A stretch of DNA of 64,000 nucleotides from Nomia melanderi. Its lineage: Eukaryota > Arthropoda > Insecta > Hymenoptera > Halictidae. Numbering within the stretch: position 1 is the first letter of the stretch; each line of letters begins with the position of its first letter. Under the pieces are notes generated by a model that was not told where the DNA came from, did not search any database, and saw only the letters and a list, made by a program, of their open reading frames with translations. The stretch spans positions 620,001-684,000 of the forward strand of contig NW_027475149.1 of assembly GCF_051020985.1 (NCBI RefSeq), read 5' to 3'. Positions 1 to 11,969 of the stretch are shown in pieces. A program made the position numbers and the translations under genes.

Positions 1-165
1 TATCACCAGATATTTGATGGATTTTTACATGACCTTGGGTGACGGATTCCGAATATCTGTAATTTTCTCGGCCACTGGTGGTCCGAGGTCGTTCCTGCGG
101 CACAGAATCATTCGCAAGGGCCTCCTACAGACAATGCACTTTGGTTTATTGCGCTATCTGTAATA
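1..165 (+). repeat. V-type monomer, cut by window edge
   Basis: The first 10 bases of the monomer fall outside the window. It carries gatatttgatgg and the V centre (acatgaccttgggtgacgg, then attccgaatatctgtaa). The 1740 and 4366 copies look the same through this region. Confidence 0.9.
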
Positions 166-340
166 GCACCCGAGATATCACCAGATATATATTGCATTTT
201 CCCCTGACCCTGAGTGTCCGGCCCCATGAGACTGTGGTTTTCTCGGCCCCTGGTGGTCCGAGGTCGTTCCCGCTGGCCAGATTCATGCGCCTGGGCCTCC
301 TACAGACAATGCACTTTGATTTATTGCGCCATCTCTAATA

Positions 341-514
341 GCACCCGAGATATCACCAGATATTTGATGGATTTTTACATGATATTGGGTGACGGATTCC
401 GAACATCTGTAATTTTCTCGGCCACTGGTGGTCCGAGGTCGTTCCTGCGGCCAGATTCATTCGCCTGGGCCTCCTACAGACAATGCACTTTCATTTATTG
501 CGCTATCTCTAATA
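341..514 (+). repeat. V-type monomer, 174 nt
   Basis: V centre with private changes acatgatattggg and gaacatctg. One base is missing near 450 (gcggccag), which shifts phase by one and lets an open frame run across three monomers (214-687). That frame is an artefact, not a gene. Confidence 0.88.
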
Positions 515-689
515 GCACCCGAGATATCACCAGATATTTGCTGGATTTTTACATGATCTTGGGTGACGGATTCCGAATATCTGTAATTTTCTCGGCCACT
601 GGTGGTCCGAGGTCGTTCCTGCGGCACAGATTCATTCGCAAGGGCCTCCTACAGACAATGCACTCTGGTTTCTTGCGCTATCTGTAATT
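515..689 (+). repeat. V-type monomer (acatgatcttggg form)
   Basis: Adjacent to the previous V copy, forming a V-V pair. It ends ctctggtttcttgcgc and leads into gtaattgcaccc, an unusual boundary shared only with 3491-3665. Confidence 0.88.
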
Positions 690-864
690 GCACCCGAGAT
701 ATCACCAGATATATATTGGATTTTCCCCTGACCCTGAGTGTCCGGATCCATGAGACGGTGGTTTTCTCGGCCCCTGGTGGTCCGAGGTCGTTCCCGCTGC
801 ACAGATTCATTCGCCTGGGCCTCCTACAGACAATGCACTTTGATTTATTGCGCTATCTGTAATA
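690..864 (+). repeat. Example monomer with A-type 3' end
   Basis: A-type tail: ctacagacaatgcactttg, then atttattgcgctatctgtaa. It differs from the B tail at several linked positions (ctaCAGaC versus ctgCAGaT, aatgcac versus aattcac, tGat versus tGGt, ctGtaa versus ctCtaa). It lacks the PstI site. Both tails occur across the array, and mosaics are seen, for example ctgcagacaatgcac at 8351-8365. Confidence 0.85.
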
Positions 865-1039
865 GCACCCGAGATATCACCAGATATATATTGGATTTTT
901 CCCTGACCCTGAGTGTGCGGCTCCATGAGACTGTGGTTTTCTCGGCCCCTGGTGGTCCGAGGTCGTTCCCGCTGGCCAGATTCATGCGCCTGGGCCTCCT
1001 ACAGACAATGCACTTTGATTTATTGCGCTATCTCAAATA

Positions 1040-2083
1040 GCACCCGAGATATCACCAGATATATATTGGATTTTTCCCTGACCCTGAGTGTCCGGCGCCA
1101 TGAGACGGTGGTTTTCTTGGCCCCTGGTGGTCCGAGGTCGTTCCCGCTGCACAGATGCATGCGCCAGGGCCTCCTGCAGATAATTCACTTTGGTTTATTG
1201 CGCTATCTCTAATAGCACCCGAGATATCACCAGATATATATTGGATTTTCCCCTGACCCTGAGTGTCCGGCCCCATGAGACTGTGGTTTTCCCGGCCCCT
1301 GGTGGTCCGAGGTCGTTCCCGCTGCACAGATTCATGCGCCAGGGCCTCCTACCGACAATGCACTTTGATTTATTGGGCTATCTGTAATAGCACCCGAGAT
1401 ATCACCAGATAAATATTGGATTTTACCCTGAACCTGAGTGTGCGGCCCCATGAGACTGTGGTTTTCTCGGCCCCTGGTGGTCCGAGGTCGTTCCAGCTGG
1501 CCAGATTTATTCGCCTGGGCCTCCTACAGACAATGCACTTTGATTTATTGCGCTATCTGTAATAGCACCCGAGATATCACCAGATATATATTGGATTTTT
1601 CCCTGACCCTGAGTGTCCGGCCCCATGAGACGGTGGTTTACTCGGCCCCTGGTGGTCGGAGGTCGTTCCTGCTGGCCAGATTCATTCGCCTGGGCCTCCT
1701 ACAGACAATGCACTTTGATTTATTGCGCTATCTCTAATAGCACCCGAGATATCACCAGATATTTGATGGATTTTTACATGACCTTGGGTGACGGATTCCG
1801 AATATCTGTAATTTTCTCGGCCACTGGTGGTCCGAGGTCGTTCCTGCGGCACAGAATCATTCGCAAGGGCCTCCTACAGACAATGCACTTTGGTTTATTG
1901 CGCTATCTGTAATAGCACCCGAGATATCACCAGATATATATTGCATTTTCCCCTGACCCTGAGTGTCCGGCCCCATGAGACTGTGGTTTTCTCGGCCCCT
2001 GGTGGTCCGAGGTCGTTCCCGCTGGCCAGATTCATGCGCCTGGGCCTCCTACAGACAATGCACTTTGATTTATTGCGCTATCT
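1040..2083 (+). repeat. Six-monomer block, copy 1
   Basis: Copied at 3666-4709 (offset 2,626). At least one substitution separates the copies (gttcccgctg at 1315-1324 versus gttcgcgctg downstream). Its first three monomers, marked by gtccggcgcc, gttttcccgg and ccagataaatattgg, also occur at about 7166 and 9266. Confidence 0.85.
1740..1914 (+). repeat. V-type monomer, typical copy
   Basis: From about position 36 to 75 it differs at roughly 18 of 50 bases from the ordinary monomer without any length change. The flanks (EcoRV region; dyad to 3' end) are almost identical to ordinary monomers. The 3' half has ttcctgcggcacagaatcat. Confidence 0.9.
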
Positions 2084-2440
2084 GTAATAGCACCCGAGAT
2101 ATCACCAGATATATATTGGATTTTACCCTGACCCTGAGTGTCCGGCCCCATGAGACGGTGGTTGTCTCGGCCCCTGGAGGTCCGAGGACGTTCCCGCTTG
2201 CACAGATTCATGCGCCAGGGCATCCTGCAGATAATTCACTTTGGTTTATTGCGCTATCTCTAATAGCACCCGAGATATCACCAGATATATACTGGATTTT
2301 CCCCTGACCCTGAGTGTCCGGCCCCATGAGACTGTGGTTATCTCGGCGCCTGGTGATCCGAGGTCGTTCCCGCTGCACAGATTCATCCGCCAGGGCCTCC
2401 TACAGACAATGCACTTTGATTTATTGCGCTATCTGTAATA

Positions 2441-2615
2441 GCACCCGAGATATCACCAGATATATATTGGATATTTCCCTCACCCTGAGTGTCCAGCCCC
2501 ATGAGACGGTGGTTTTCTCGGCCCCTGGTGGTCCGAGGTCGTTCCCGCTGCACAGATGCATGCGCCAGGGCCTCCTGCAGATAATTCACTTTGGTTTATT
2601 GCGCTATCTCTAATA
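2441..2615 (+). repeat. Isolated Q-type monomer
   Basis: Carries ggatatttccctcaccctg and gtccagcccc, the Q-type centre common between about 21 and 51 kb. This is the only such copy before 21 kb. Confidence 0.8.
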
Positions 2616-2732
2616 GCACCCGAGATATCACCAGATATATATTGGATTTTCCCCTGACCCTGAGAGTCCGGCCCCATGAGACTGTGGTTTTCTCGGCCCC
2701 TGGTGGTCCGAGGTCGTTCCCGCTGGCCAGAT

Positions 2733-3490
2733 TCATGCGCCAGGGCCTCCTACAGACGATGCACTTTGATTTATTGCGCTATCTGTAATAGCACCCGAGA
2801 TATCACCAGATATATATTGGATTTTTCCCTGACCCTGAGTGTCCGGCGCCATGAGACGGTGGTTTTCTTGGCCCCTGGTGGTCCGAGGTCGTTCCCGCTG
2901 CACAGATGCATGCGCCAGGGCCTCCTTCAGATAATTCACTTTGGTTTATTGCGTTATCTCTAATAGCACCCGAGATATCACCAGATATATATTGGATTTT
3001 CCCCTGACCCTGAGTGTCAGGACCCATGAGACGGTGGTTTTCTCGGCCCCTGATGGTCCGAGGTCGTTCCCGCTGCCCAGATTCATGCGCCAGGGCCTCC
3101 TACAGACAGTGCACTTTGGTTTATTGCGCTATCTGTAATAGCACCCGAGATATCACCAGATATATATTGGATTTTTCCCTGACCCTGAGTGTCCGGCTTC
3201 ATGAGACGGTGATTTTCTCGTCCCCTGGTGGTCCGACGTCGTTCCCACTGCCCAGATTCATGCGCCAGGGCCTCCTACAGACAATGCGCTTTGGTTTATT
3301 GCGCTATCTGTAATAGCACCCGAGATATCACCAGATATATGCTGGATTTTTACATGACCTTGGGTGACGGATTCCGAATATCTGTAATTTTCTCGGCCAC
3401 TGGTGGTCCGAGGTCGTTCCTGCTGGCCAGATTCATTTGCCTGGGCCTCCTACAGACAATGCACTTTGATTTATTGCGCTATCTCTAATA
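2733..3490 (+). repeat. Four- to five-monomer block, copy 1
   Basis: Recurs at about 4658-5415 (offset 1,925, 11 monomers). Both contain cttcatgagacggtgattttc, cccctggtggtccgacg and a following V monomer. Several substitutions separate them, so this pair is older than the HORs further right. Confidence 0.75.
3316..3490 (+). repeat. V-type monomer (gatatatgctgg form)
   Basis: V centre with the ordinary gatatatg 5' side, followed by ttcctgctggccag. It is followed directly by another V copy. The 5241 copy is its duplicate 1,925 bp downstream. Confidence 0.88.
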
Positions 3491-3665
3491 GCACCCGAGA
3501 TATCACCAGATATTTGCTGGATTTTTACATGATCTTGGGTGACGGATTCCGAATATCTGTAATTTTCTCGGCCACTGGTGGTCCGAGGTCGTTCCTGCGG
3601 CACAGATTCATTCGCAAGGGCCTCCTACAGACAATGCACTCTGGTTTCTTGCGCTATCTGTAATT
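3491..3665 (+). repeat. V-type monomer, duplicate of 515-689
   Basis: Shares acatgatcttggg and the ctctggtttcttgcgc tail with 515-689, at an offset of 2,976 bp. Confidence 0.88.
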
Positions 3666-4709
3666 GCACCCGAGATATCACCAGATATATATTGGATTTT
3701 TCCCTGACCCTGAGTGTCCGGCGCCATGAGACGGTGGTTTTCTTGGCCCCTGGTGGTCCGAGGTCGTTCCCGCTGCACAGATGCATGCGCCAGGGCCTCC
3801 TGCAGATAATTCACTTTGGTTTATTGCGCTATCTCTAATAGCACCCGAGATATCACCAGATATATATTGGATTTTCCCCTGACCCTGAGTGTCCGGCCCC
3901 ATGAGACTGTGGTTTTCCCGGCCCCTGGTGGTCCGAGGTCGTTCGCGCTGCACAGATTCATGCGCCAGGGCCTCCTACCGACAATGCACTTTGATTTATT
4001 GGGCTATCTGTAATAGCACCCGAGATATCACCAGATAAATATTGGATTTTACCCTGAACCTGAGTGTGCGGCCCCATGAGACTGTGGTTTTCTCGGCCCC
4101 TGGTGGTCCGAGGTCGTTCCAGCTGGCCAGATTTATTCGCCTGGGCCTCCTACAGACAATGCACTTTGATTTATTGCGCTATCTGTAATAGCACCCGAGA
4201 TATCACCAGATATATATTGGATTTTTCCCTGACCCTGAGTGTCCGGCCCCATGAGACGGTGGTTTACTCGGCCCCTGGTGGTCGGAGGTCGTTCCTGCTG
4301 GCCAGATTCATTCGCCTGGGCCTCCTACAGACAATGCACTTTGATTTATTGCGCTATCTCTAATAGCACCCGAGATATCACCAGATATTTGATGGATTTT
4401 TACATGACCTTGGGTGACGGATTCCGAATATCTGTAATTTTCTCGGCCACTGGTGGTCCGAGGTCGTTCCTGCGGCACAGAATCATTCGCAAGGGCCTCC
4501 TACAGACAATGCACTTTGGTTTATTGCGCTATCTGTAATAGCACCCGAGATATCACCAGATATATATTGCATTTTCCCCTGACCCTGAGTGTCCGGCCCC
4601 ATGAGACTGTGGTTTTCTCGGCCCCTGGTGGTCCGAGGTCGTTCCCGCTGGCCAGATTCATGCGCCTGGGCCTCCTACAGACAATGCACTTTGATTTATT
4701 GCGCTATCT
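3666..4709 (+). repeat. Six-monomer block, copy 2
   Basis: Offset 2,626 from copy 1. The left edge is set by gtaatt versus caaata just upstream and the right edge by ctatctc versus ctatctg at 4710/2084. Confidence 0.85.
4366..4540 (+). repeat. V-type monomer, duplicate of 1740-1914
   Basis: Part of the 1,044-bp block copied from 1040-2083 at offset 2,626. Confidence 0.88.
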
Positions 4710-5415
4710 CAAATAGCACCCGAGATATCACCAGATATATATTGGATTTTTCCCTGACCCTGAGTGTCCGGCGCCATGAGACGGTGGTTTTCTTGGCCCC
4801 TGGTGGTCCGAGGTCGTTCCCGCTGCACAGATGCATGCGCCAGGGCCTCCTTCAGATAATTCACTTTGGTTTATTGCGCTATCTCTAATAGCACCCGAGA
4901 TATCACCAGACATATATTGGATTTTCCCCTGACCCTGAGTGTCCGGACCCATGAGACGGTGGTTTTCTCGGCCCCTGGTGGTCCGAGGTCGTTCCCGCTG
5001 CCCAGATTCATGCGCCAGGGCCTCCTACAGACAGTGCACTTTGGTTTATTGCGCTATCTGTAATAGCACCCGAGATATCACCAGATATATATTGGATTTT
5101 TCCCTGACCCTGAGTGTCCGGCTTCATGAGACGGTGATTTTCTCGTCCCCTGGTGGTCCGACGTCGTTCTCGCTGCTCAGATTCATGCGCCAGGGCCTCC
5201 TACAGACAATGCGCTTTGGTTTATTGCGCTATCTGTAATAGCACCCGAGATATCACCAGATATATGCTGGATTTTTACATGACCTTGGGTGACGGATTCC
5301 GAATATCTGTAATTTTCTCGGCCACTGGTGGTTCGAGGTCGTTCCTGCTGGCCAGATTCATTCGCCTGGGCCTCCTACAGACAATGCACTTTGATTTATT
5401 GCGCTATCTCTAATA
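4658..5415 (+). repeat. Four- to five-monomer block, copy 2
   Basis: Offset 1,925 from 2733-3490. Changes include gttctcgctgctcag for gttcccactgcccag. Confidence 0.75.
5241..5415 (+). repeat. V-type monomer, duplicate of 3316-3490
   Basis: Same gatatatgctgg form. The dyad arm is altered to gtggttcgagg. Confidence 0.88.
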
Positions 5416-7079
5416 GCACCCGAGATATCACCAGATATATATTGGATTTTCCCCTGACCCTGAGTGTCCGGCCCCATGAGACTGTGGTTTTCTCGGCCCC
5501 TGGTGGTCCGAGGTCGTTCCCGCTGCACAGATTCATGCGCCAGGGCCTCCTGCAGATAATTCACTTTGGTTTATTGCGCTATCTGTAATAGCACCCGAGA
5601 TATCACCAGATATATATTGGATTTTTCACTGACCCTGAGTGTCAGGCCCCATGAGACGGTGGTTTTCTCGGCCCCTGGTGGTCCGAGGTCGTTCCCGCTG
5701 CACAGATTCATGCGCCGGGTCCTAATACAGACAATGCACTTTGATTTATTGTGCTATCTGTAATATAACCCGAGATATCACCAGATATATGTTGGATTTT
5801 CCCCTAACCCTGAGTGTCCGGCCCCATGAGACGGTGGTTTTCTCGGCCCCTGGTGGTCCGAGGTCGTTCCCGCTGCACAGATTCATGCGCCAGGGCCCCC
5901 TACAGACAATGCACATTTATTTATTACGCTATCTGTAATAGCACCCGAGATACCACCAGATATATATTGGATCTTTCACTGACCCTGAGTGTCCGGCCCC
6001 ATGAGACGGTGGTTTTTGCGGCCCCTGGTGGTTCGAGGTCGTTCCGGCTGCACAGATTCATGCGCCAGGGACTCCTACAGACAATTCACTTTGATTTATT
6101 GCGCTATCTGTAATAGCACCCGAGATATCACCAAATATATGTTGGATTTTCCCCTGACCCTGAGCGTCCGGCCCCATGAGACTGTGGTTTTCTCGGCCTC
6201 TGGTGGTCCGAGGTCGTTCCTGCGGCACAGAATCATTCGCAAGGGCCTCCTACAGACAATGCACTTTGGTTTATGGCGCTATCTGTAATAGCACCCGAGA
6301 TATCACCAGATATATATTGGATTTTCCCCTGACCCTGAGTGTCCGGCCCCATGAGACTGTGGTTTTCTCGGCCCCTGGTGGTCCGAGGTCGTTCCCGCTG
6401 GCCAGATTCATGCGCCTGGGCCTCCTACAGACAATGCACTTTGATTTATTGCGCTATCTCAAATAGCACCCGAGATATCACCAGATATATATTGCATTTT
6501 TCACTGACCCTGAGTGACCGGCCCCATGAGACGGTAGTTTTCTCGGCCCCTGGTGGTCCGAGGTCGTTCCCGCTGCACAGATTCATGCGCCAGGGCCTAC
6601 TGCAGATAATTCACTTTGATTTATTGCGCTATCTGTAATAGCACCCGAGATATCACCACATATATATTGGATTTTTCACTGACCCTGAGTGTCCGGCCCC
6701 ATGAGACGGTGGTTTTCTCGGTCCCTGGTGTTCCGAGGTCGTTCCCGCTGCACAGATTCATGCGCCAGGGTCTCCTACAGATAATGCACTTTGATTTATT
6801 GCGCTATCTGTAATAGCACCCGAGATATCACCACATATATATTGGATTTTTCACTGACCCTGTGTGTCCGGCCCCATGAGGCGGTGGTTTTCTCGGTCCC
6901 TGGTGTTCCGAGGTCGTTACCGCTGCACAGATTCATTCGCCTGGGCCTCCTACAGACAATGCACTTTGATTTATTAAGCTATCTGTAATAGCACCCGAGA
7001 TATCACCAGATATATATTGGATTTTCCCCTGACCCTGAGTGTCCGGCCCCATGAGACTGTGGTTTTCTCGGCCCCTGGT
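5416..7079 (+). repeat. Irregular monomers before the 12-mer HOR
   Basis: About nine and a half monomers without a clear internal period. Notable are two successive monomers with a ccacatatatattgg 5' side and ggtccctggtgttccgagg (6646-6995), and a monomer with gataccaccag and ggatctttcac near 5,950 that resembles HOR position l at 13.8 kb. Confidence 0.8.
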
Positions 7080-8390
7080 GGTCCGAGGTCGTTCCCGCTG
7101 GCCAGATTCATGCGCCTGGGCCTCCTACAGACAATGCACTTTGATTTATTGCGCTATCTCTAATAGCACCCGAGATATCACCAGATATATATTGGATTTT
7201 TCCCTGACCCTGAGTGTCCGGCGCCATGAGACGGTGGTTTTCTTGGCCCCTGGTGGTCCGAGCTCGTTCCCGCTGCACAGATGCATGCGCCAGGGCCTCC
7301 TGCAGATAATTCACTTTGGTTTATTGCGCTATCTCTAATAGCACCCGAGATATCACCAGATATATATTGGATTTTCCCCTGACCCTGAGTGTCCGGCCCC
7401 ATGAGACTGTGGTTTTCCCGGCCCCTGGTGGTCCGAGGTCGTTCCCGCTGCACAGATTCATGCGCCAGGGCCTCCTACCGACAATGCACTTTGATTTATT
7501 GGGCTATCTGTAATAGCACCCGAGATATCACCAGATAAATATTGGATTTTACCCTGAACCTGAGTGTGCGGCCCCATGAGACTGAGGTTTTCTCGGCCCC
7601 TGGTAGTCCGAGGTCGTTCCAGCTGGCCAGATTTATTCGCCTGGGCCTCCTACAGACAATGCACTTTGATTTATTGCGCTATCTGTAATAGCACTCGAGA
7701 TATAACCAGATATATATTGGATTTTTCACTGACCCTGAGTGTCCGGCCCCATGAGACGGTGGTTTTCTCGGCCCCTGGTGGTCAGAGATCGATCTCGCTG
7801 CACAGATTCATGCGCTAGGGCCTCCTGCAGACAATGCACTTTGATTTATCGCGCTATCTGTAATAGAACCCGAGATATCACCAGAAATATTTTGGATTTT
7901 TCCCTGACCCTGAGTGTCCGGCCCCATGAGACGGTGGTTTTCTCGGCCCCTGGTGGTCCGAGGTCGATCGCTCTGCACAGATTCATGCACCGGGGCCTAA
8001 TGCAGACAATGCACTTTGATTTCTTGGGCTATCTGTAATAGCACCAGAGATATCACCAGAAATATATTGGATTTTTCCCTGACGCTGACTGTCCGGCCCC
8101 ATGAGACGGTGGTTTTCTCGGCCCCTGGTGGTCCGAGGTCGTTCCCGCTGCACAGATTCATGCGCCGGGGCCTAATACGGACAATGCACTTTGATTTATT
8201 GCGCTATTTCTAATAGCACCCGAGATATCACCAGATATATTTTGGATTTTTCCCTGACCCTGAGTGCCCGGCCCCATGCGTCGGTGGTTTTCTCGGCCCC
8301 TGGTGGTCAGAGATCGATCTCGCTGCACAGATTCATGCGCTAGGGCCTCCTGCAGACAATGCACTTTGATTTATTGCGCTATCTGTAATA

Positions 8391-8565
8391 GCACCCGAGA
8401 TATCACCAGATATATATTGGATTTTTCCCTGACCCTGAGTGTCCGGCCCCATGAGACGGTGGTTTTCTCGGCCCCTGGTGGTCCGAGGTCGTTCCCGCTG
8501 CACAGATTCATGCGCCAGGGCCTCCTGCAGATAATTCACTTTGGTTTATTGCGCTATCTCTAATA
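8391..8565 (+). repeat. Reference monomer (B-type 3' end)
   Basis: This copy is close to the consensus and defines the numbering used here (gcaccc = position 1). Landmarks: EcoRV site GATATC at 8399-8404, AT-rich agatatatattgg to about 8421, the conserved GC-rich gtccggccccatg at 8441-8453 (positions 51-63), an imperfect dyad at 8467-8487 (positions 77-97), gtcgttcccgctgcacag following it, a PstI site CTGCAG at 8525-8530, and the tail ttattgcgctatctctaata. G+C is 92/175. Nine CpGs are present. Confidence 0.95.
8467..8487. other. Conserved imperfect dyad in the monomer centre
   Basis: Arms ctcgg and ccgag enclose the centre. A further two pairs (cc/gg) follow after one mismatch (position 6 C opposite T), leaving a 5-nt loop ctggt. 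The dyad is present in nearly every monomer, in both V and ordinary types. It could form a small cruciform or hairpin, or be a protein-binding palindrome; neither is shown. Confidence 0.7.
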
Positions 8566-9179
8566 GCACCCGAGATATCACCAGGTATATATTGGATTCT
8601 TCCCTGACCCTGAGTGTCCGGCCCCATGAGACGGTGGTTTTCTCGGCCCCTGGTGGTCCGAGGTCGTTCCCGCTGCACAGATTCATGCGCCGGGGCCTAA
8701 TACAGACAATGCACTTTGATTTCTTGGGCTAGCTGTAATAGCACCCGAGATATCACCAGATATATATTGGATTTTTCCCTGAGCCTGAGTGTCCGGCCCC
8801 ATGAGACGGTGGTTTTCTCGGCCCCTGGTGGTCCGAGGTCGTTCCCGTTGCACAGATTCATGCGCCAGGGCCTCCTGCAGATAATTCACTTTGGTTTATT
8901 GCGCTATCTCTAATAGCACCCGAGATATCACCAGATATATATTGGATTTTCCCCTGACCCTGAGCGTCCGGCCCCATGAGACTGTGGTTTTCTCGGCCCC
9001 TGGTGGTCCGAGGTCGTTCCCGCTACACAGATTCATGCGCCAGGGCCTCCTACAGACAATGCACTCTGATTTATTGCGCTATCTGTAATAGCACCCGAGA
9101 TATCACCAGATATATATTGGATTTTCCCCTGACCCTGAGTGTCCGGCCCCATGAGACGGTTGTTGTCTCGGCCCCTGGA

Positions 9180-11009
9180 GGTCCGAGGTCGTTCCCGCTG
9201 GCCAGATTCATGCGCCTGGGCCTCCTACAGACAATGCACTTTGATTTATTGCGCTATCTCTAATAGCACCCGAGATATCACCAGATATATATTGGATTTT
9301 TCCCTGACCCTGAGTGTCCGGCGCCATGAGACGGTGGTTTTCTAGGCCCCTGGTGGTCCGAGGTCGTTCCCGCTGCACAGATGCATGCGCCAGGGCCTCC
9401 TGCAGATAATTCACTTTGGTTTATTGCGCTATCTCTAATAGCACCCGAGATATCACCAGATATATATTGGATTTTCCCCTGACCCTGAGTGTCCGGCCCC
9501 ATGAGACTGTGGTTTTCCCGGCCCCTGGTGGTCCGAGGTCGTTCCCGCTGCACAGATTCATGCGCCAGGGCCTCCTACCGACAATGCACTTTGATTTATT
9601 GGGCTATCTGTAATAGCACCCGAGATATCACCAGATAAATATTGGATTTTACCCTGAACCTGAGTGTGCGGCCCCATGAGACTGAGGTTTTCTCGGCCCC
9701 TGGTAGTCCGAGGTCGTTCCAGCTGGCCAGATTTATTCGCCTGGGCCTCCTACAGACAATGCACTTTGATTTATTGCGCTATCTGTAATAGCACTCGAGA
9801 TATAACCAGATATATATTGGATTTTTCACTGACCCTGAGTGTCCGGCCCCATGAGACGGTGGTTTTCTCGGCCCCTGGTGGTCAGAGATCGATCTCGCTG
9901 CACAGATTCATGCGCTAGGGCCTCCTGCAGACAATGCACTTTGATTTATCGCGCTATCTGTAATAGAACCCGAGATATCACCAGAAATATTTTGGATTTT
10001 TCCCTGACCCTGAGTGTCCGGCCCCATGAGACGGTGGTTTTCTCGGCCCCTGGTGGTCCGAGGTCGATCGCTCTGCACAGATTCATGCACCGGGGCCTAA
10101 TGCAGACAATGCACTTTGATTTCTTGGGCTATCTGTAATAGCACCCGAGATATCACCAGAAATATATTGGATTTTTCCCTGACGCTGACTGTCCGGCCCC
10201 ATGAGACGGTGGTTTTCTCGGCCCCTGGTGGTCCGAGGTCGTTCCCGCTGCACAGATTCATGCGCCGGGGCCTAATACGGACAATGCACTTTGATTTATT
10301 GCGCTATTTCTAATAGCACCCGAGATATCACCAGATATATTTTGGATTTTTCCCTGACCCTGAGTGCCCGGCCCCATGCGTCGGTGGTTTTCTCGGCCCC
10401 TGGTGGTCAGAGATCGATCTCGCTGCACAGATTCATGCGCTAGGGCCTCCTGCAGACAATGCACTTTGATTTATTGCGCTATCTGTAATAGCACCCGAGA
10501 TATCACCAGATATATATTGGATTTTTCCCTGACCCTGAGTGTCCGGCCCCATGAGACGGTGGTTTTCTCGGCCCCTGGTGGTCCGAGGTCGTTCCCGCTG
10601 CACAGATTCATGCGCCAGGGCCTCCTGCAGATAATTCACTTTGGTTTATTGCGCTATCTCTAATAGCACCCGAGATATCACCAGGTATATATTGGATTCT
10701 TCCCTGACCCTGAGTGTCCGGCCCCATGAGACGGTGGTTTTCTCGGCCCCTGGTGGTCCGAGGTCGTTCCCGCTGCACAGATTCATGCGCCGGGGCCTAA
10801 TACAGACAATGCACTTTGATTTCTTGGGCTAGCTGTAATAGCACCCGAGATATCACCAGATATATATTGGATTTTTCCCTGAGCCTGAGTGTCCGGCCCC
10901 ATGAGACGGTGGTTTTCTCGGCCCCTGGTGGTCCGAGGTCGTTCCCGTTGCACAGATTCATGCGCCAGGGCCTCCTGCAGATAATTCACTTTGGTTTATT
11001 GCGCTATCT
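9180..11009 (+). repeat. 12-monomer HOR, copy 2
   Basis: Second copy, directly following the first; the period is exactly 12 x 175 bp. The upstream junction monomer (9091-9265) starts as a gacggttgttgtctcgg type and switches to the copy-1 sequence after cctggag. Confidence 0.93.
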
Positions 11010-11969
11010 GTAATAGCACCCGAGAAATCACCAGAAATATATTGTATTTTTCCCTGACCCTGAGTGTCCGGCCCCATGAGACGGTTGTTGTCTCGGCCCC
11101 TCGTGGTCCGAGGTCGTTCCCGCTGCACAGATCCATGCGCCAGGGCCTCCTGCAGATAATTCACTTTGGTTTATTGCGCTATCTCTAATAGCACCCGAGA
11201 TATCACCAGATATATATTGGATTTTACCCTGACCCTGAGTGTCCGGCCCCATGAGACTGTGGTTTTCTCGGCCCCTGGTGGTCCGAGGTCGTTCCCGCTG
11301 CACAGATTCATGCGCCAGGGCCTCCTGCAGATAATTCACTTTGGTTTATTGCGCTATCTCCAATAGCACCCGAGATATCACCAGATATATATTGTATTTT
11401 TCCCTGACCCTGACAGTCCGGCCCCATGCGTCGATGGTTTTCTCGGTCCCTCGTGGTCCGAGGTCGATCCCGCTGCACAGATTCATGCGCCAGGGCCTCC
11501 TACAGACAATGCACTTTGATTTATTGCGCTATCTGTAATAGCACCCGAGATATCACCAGATATATATTGGATTTTTCCCTGACCCTGAGTGTCCGACCCC
11601 ATGAGGCGGTGGTTTTCTCGGCTCCTGGTGGTCCGAGGTCGTTCCCGCTGCACAGATTCATGCGCCGGGGCCTAATACAGACAATGCACTTTGATTTCTT
11701 GGGCTATCTGTAATAGCACCCGAGATATCACCAGATATATATTGGATTTTTCCCTGACCCTGAGTGTCCGGCCCCATGAGACGGTGGTTTTCTCGGCCCC
11801 TGGTGGTCCGAGGTCGTTCCCGCTGCACAGATTCATGCGCCAGGGCCTCCTGCAGATAATTCACTTTGGTTTATTGCGCTATCTCTACTAGCACCCGAGA
11901 TAACACCAGATATATATTGGATATTTCCCTGACCCTGAGTGTCCGGCCCCATGTGTCGGTGGTTTTCTC
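11010..11969 (+). repeat. Monomers between the two HOR families
   Basis: About five and a half monomers, several close to consensus (for example near 11,550-11,880). One has gacagtccggccccatgcgtcgatgg, a centre that returns at HOR position f at 12.8 kb. Confidence 0.8.

Larger units (their letters stand above)
7080..8909 (+). repeat. 12-monomer HOR, copy 1
   Basis: Aligned base by base with 9180-11009 at a fixed offset of 2,100. I find three differences in 1,830 bp: 7244 t/a, 7263 c/g and 8046 a/c. Members include unusual monomers with gtcagagatcgatctcgc, gatcgctctgcac and gtgcccggccccatgcgtcgg. The left flank diverges at 7079 (tggtg/tggag) and the right at 8910 (c/g). Confidence 0.93.

Noticed and set aside
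8405..8421. agatatatatt as a TATA promoter in each monomer
   Set aside because: A short AT-rich run is expected by chance and no other promoter element or transcript unit is visible.
8391..8565. Monomer as an internal dimer of about 87 bp
   Set aside because: The AT-rich first part and the GC-rich second part show no similarity to each other.
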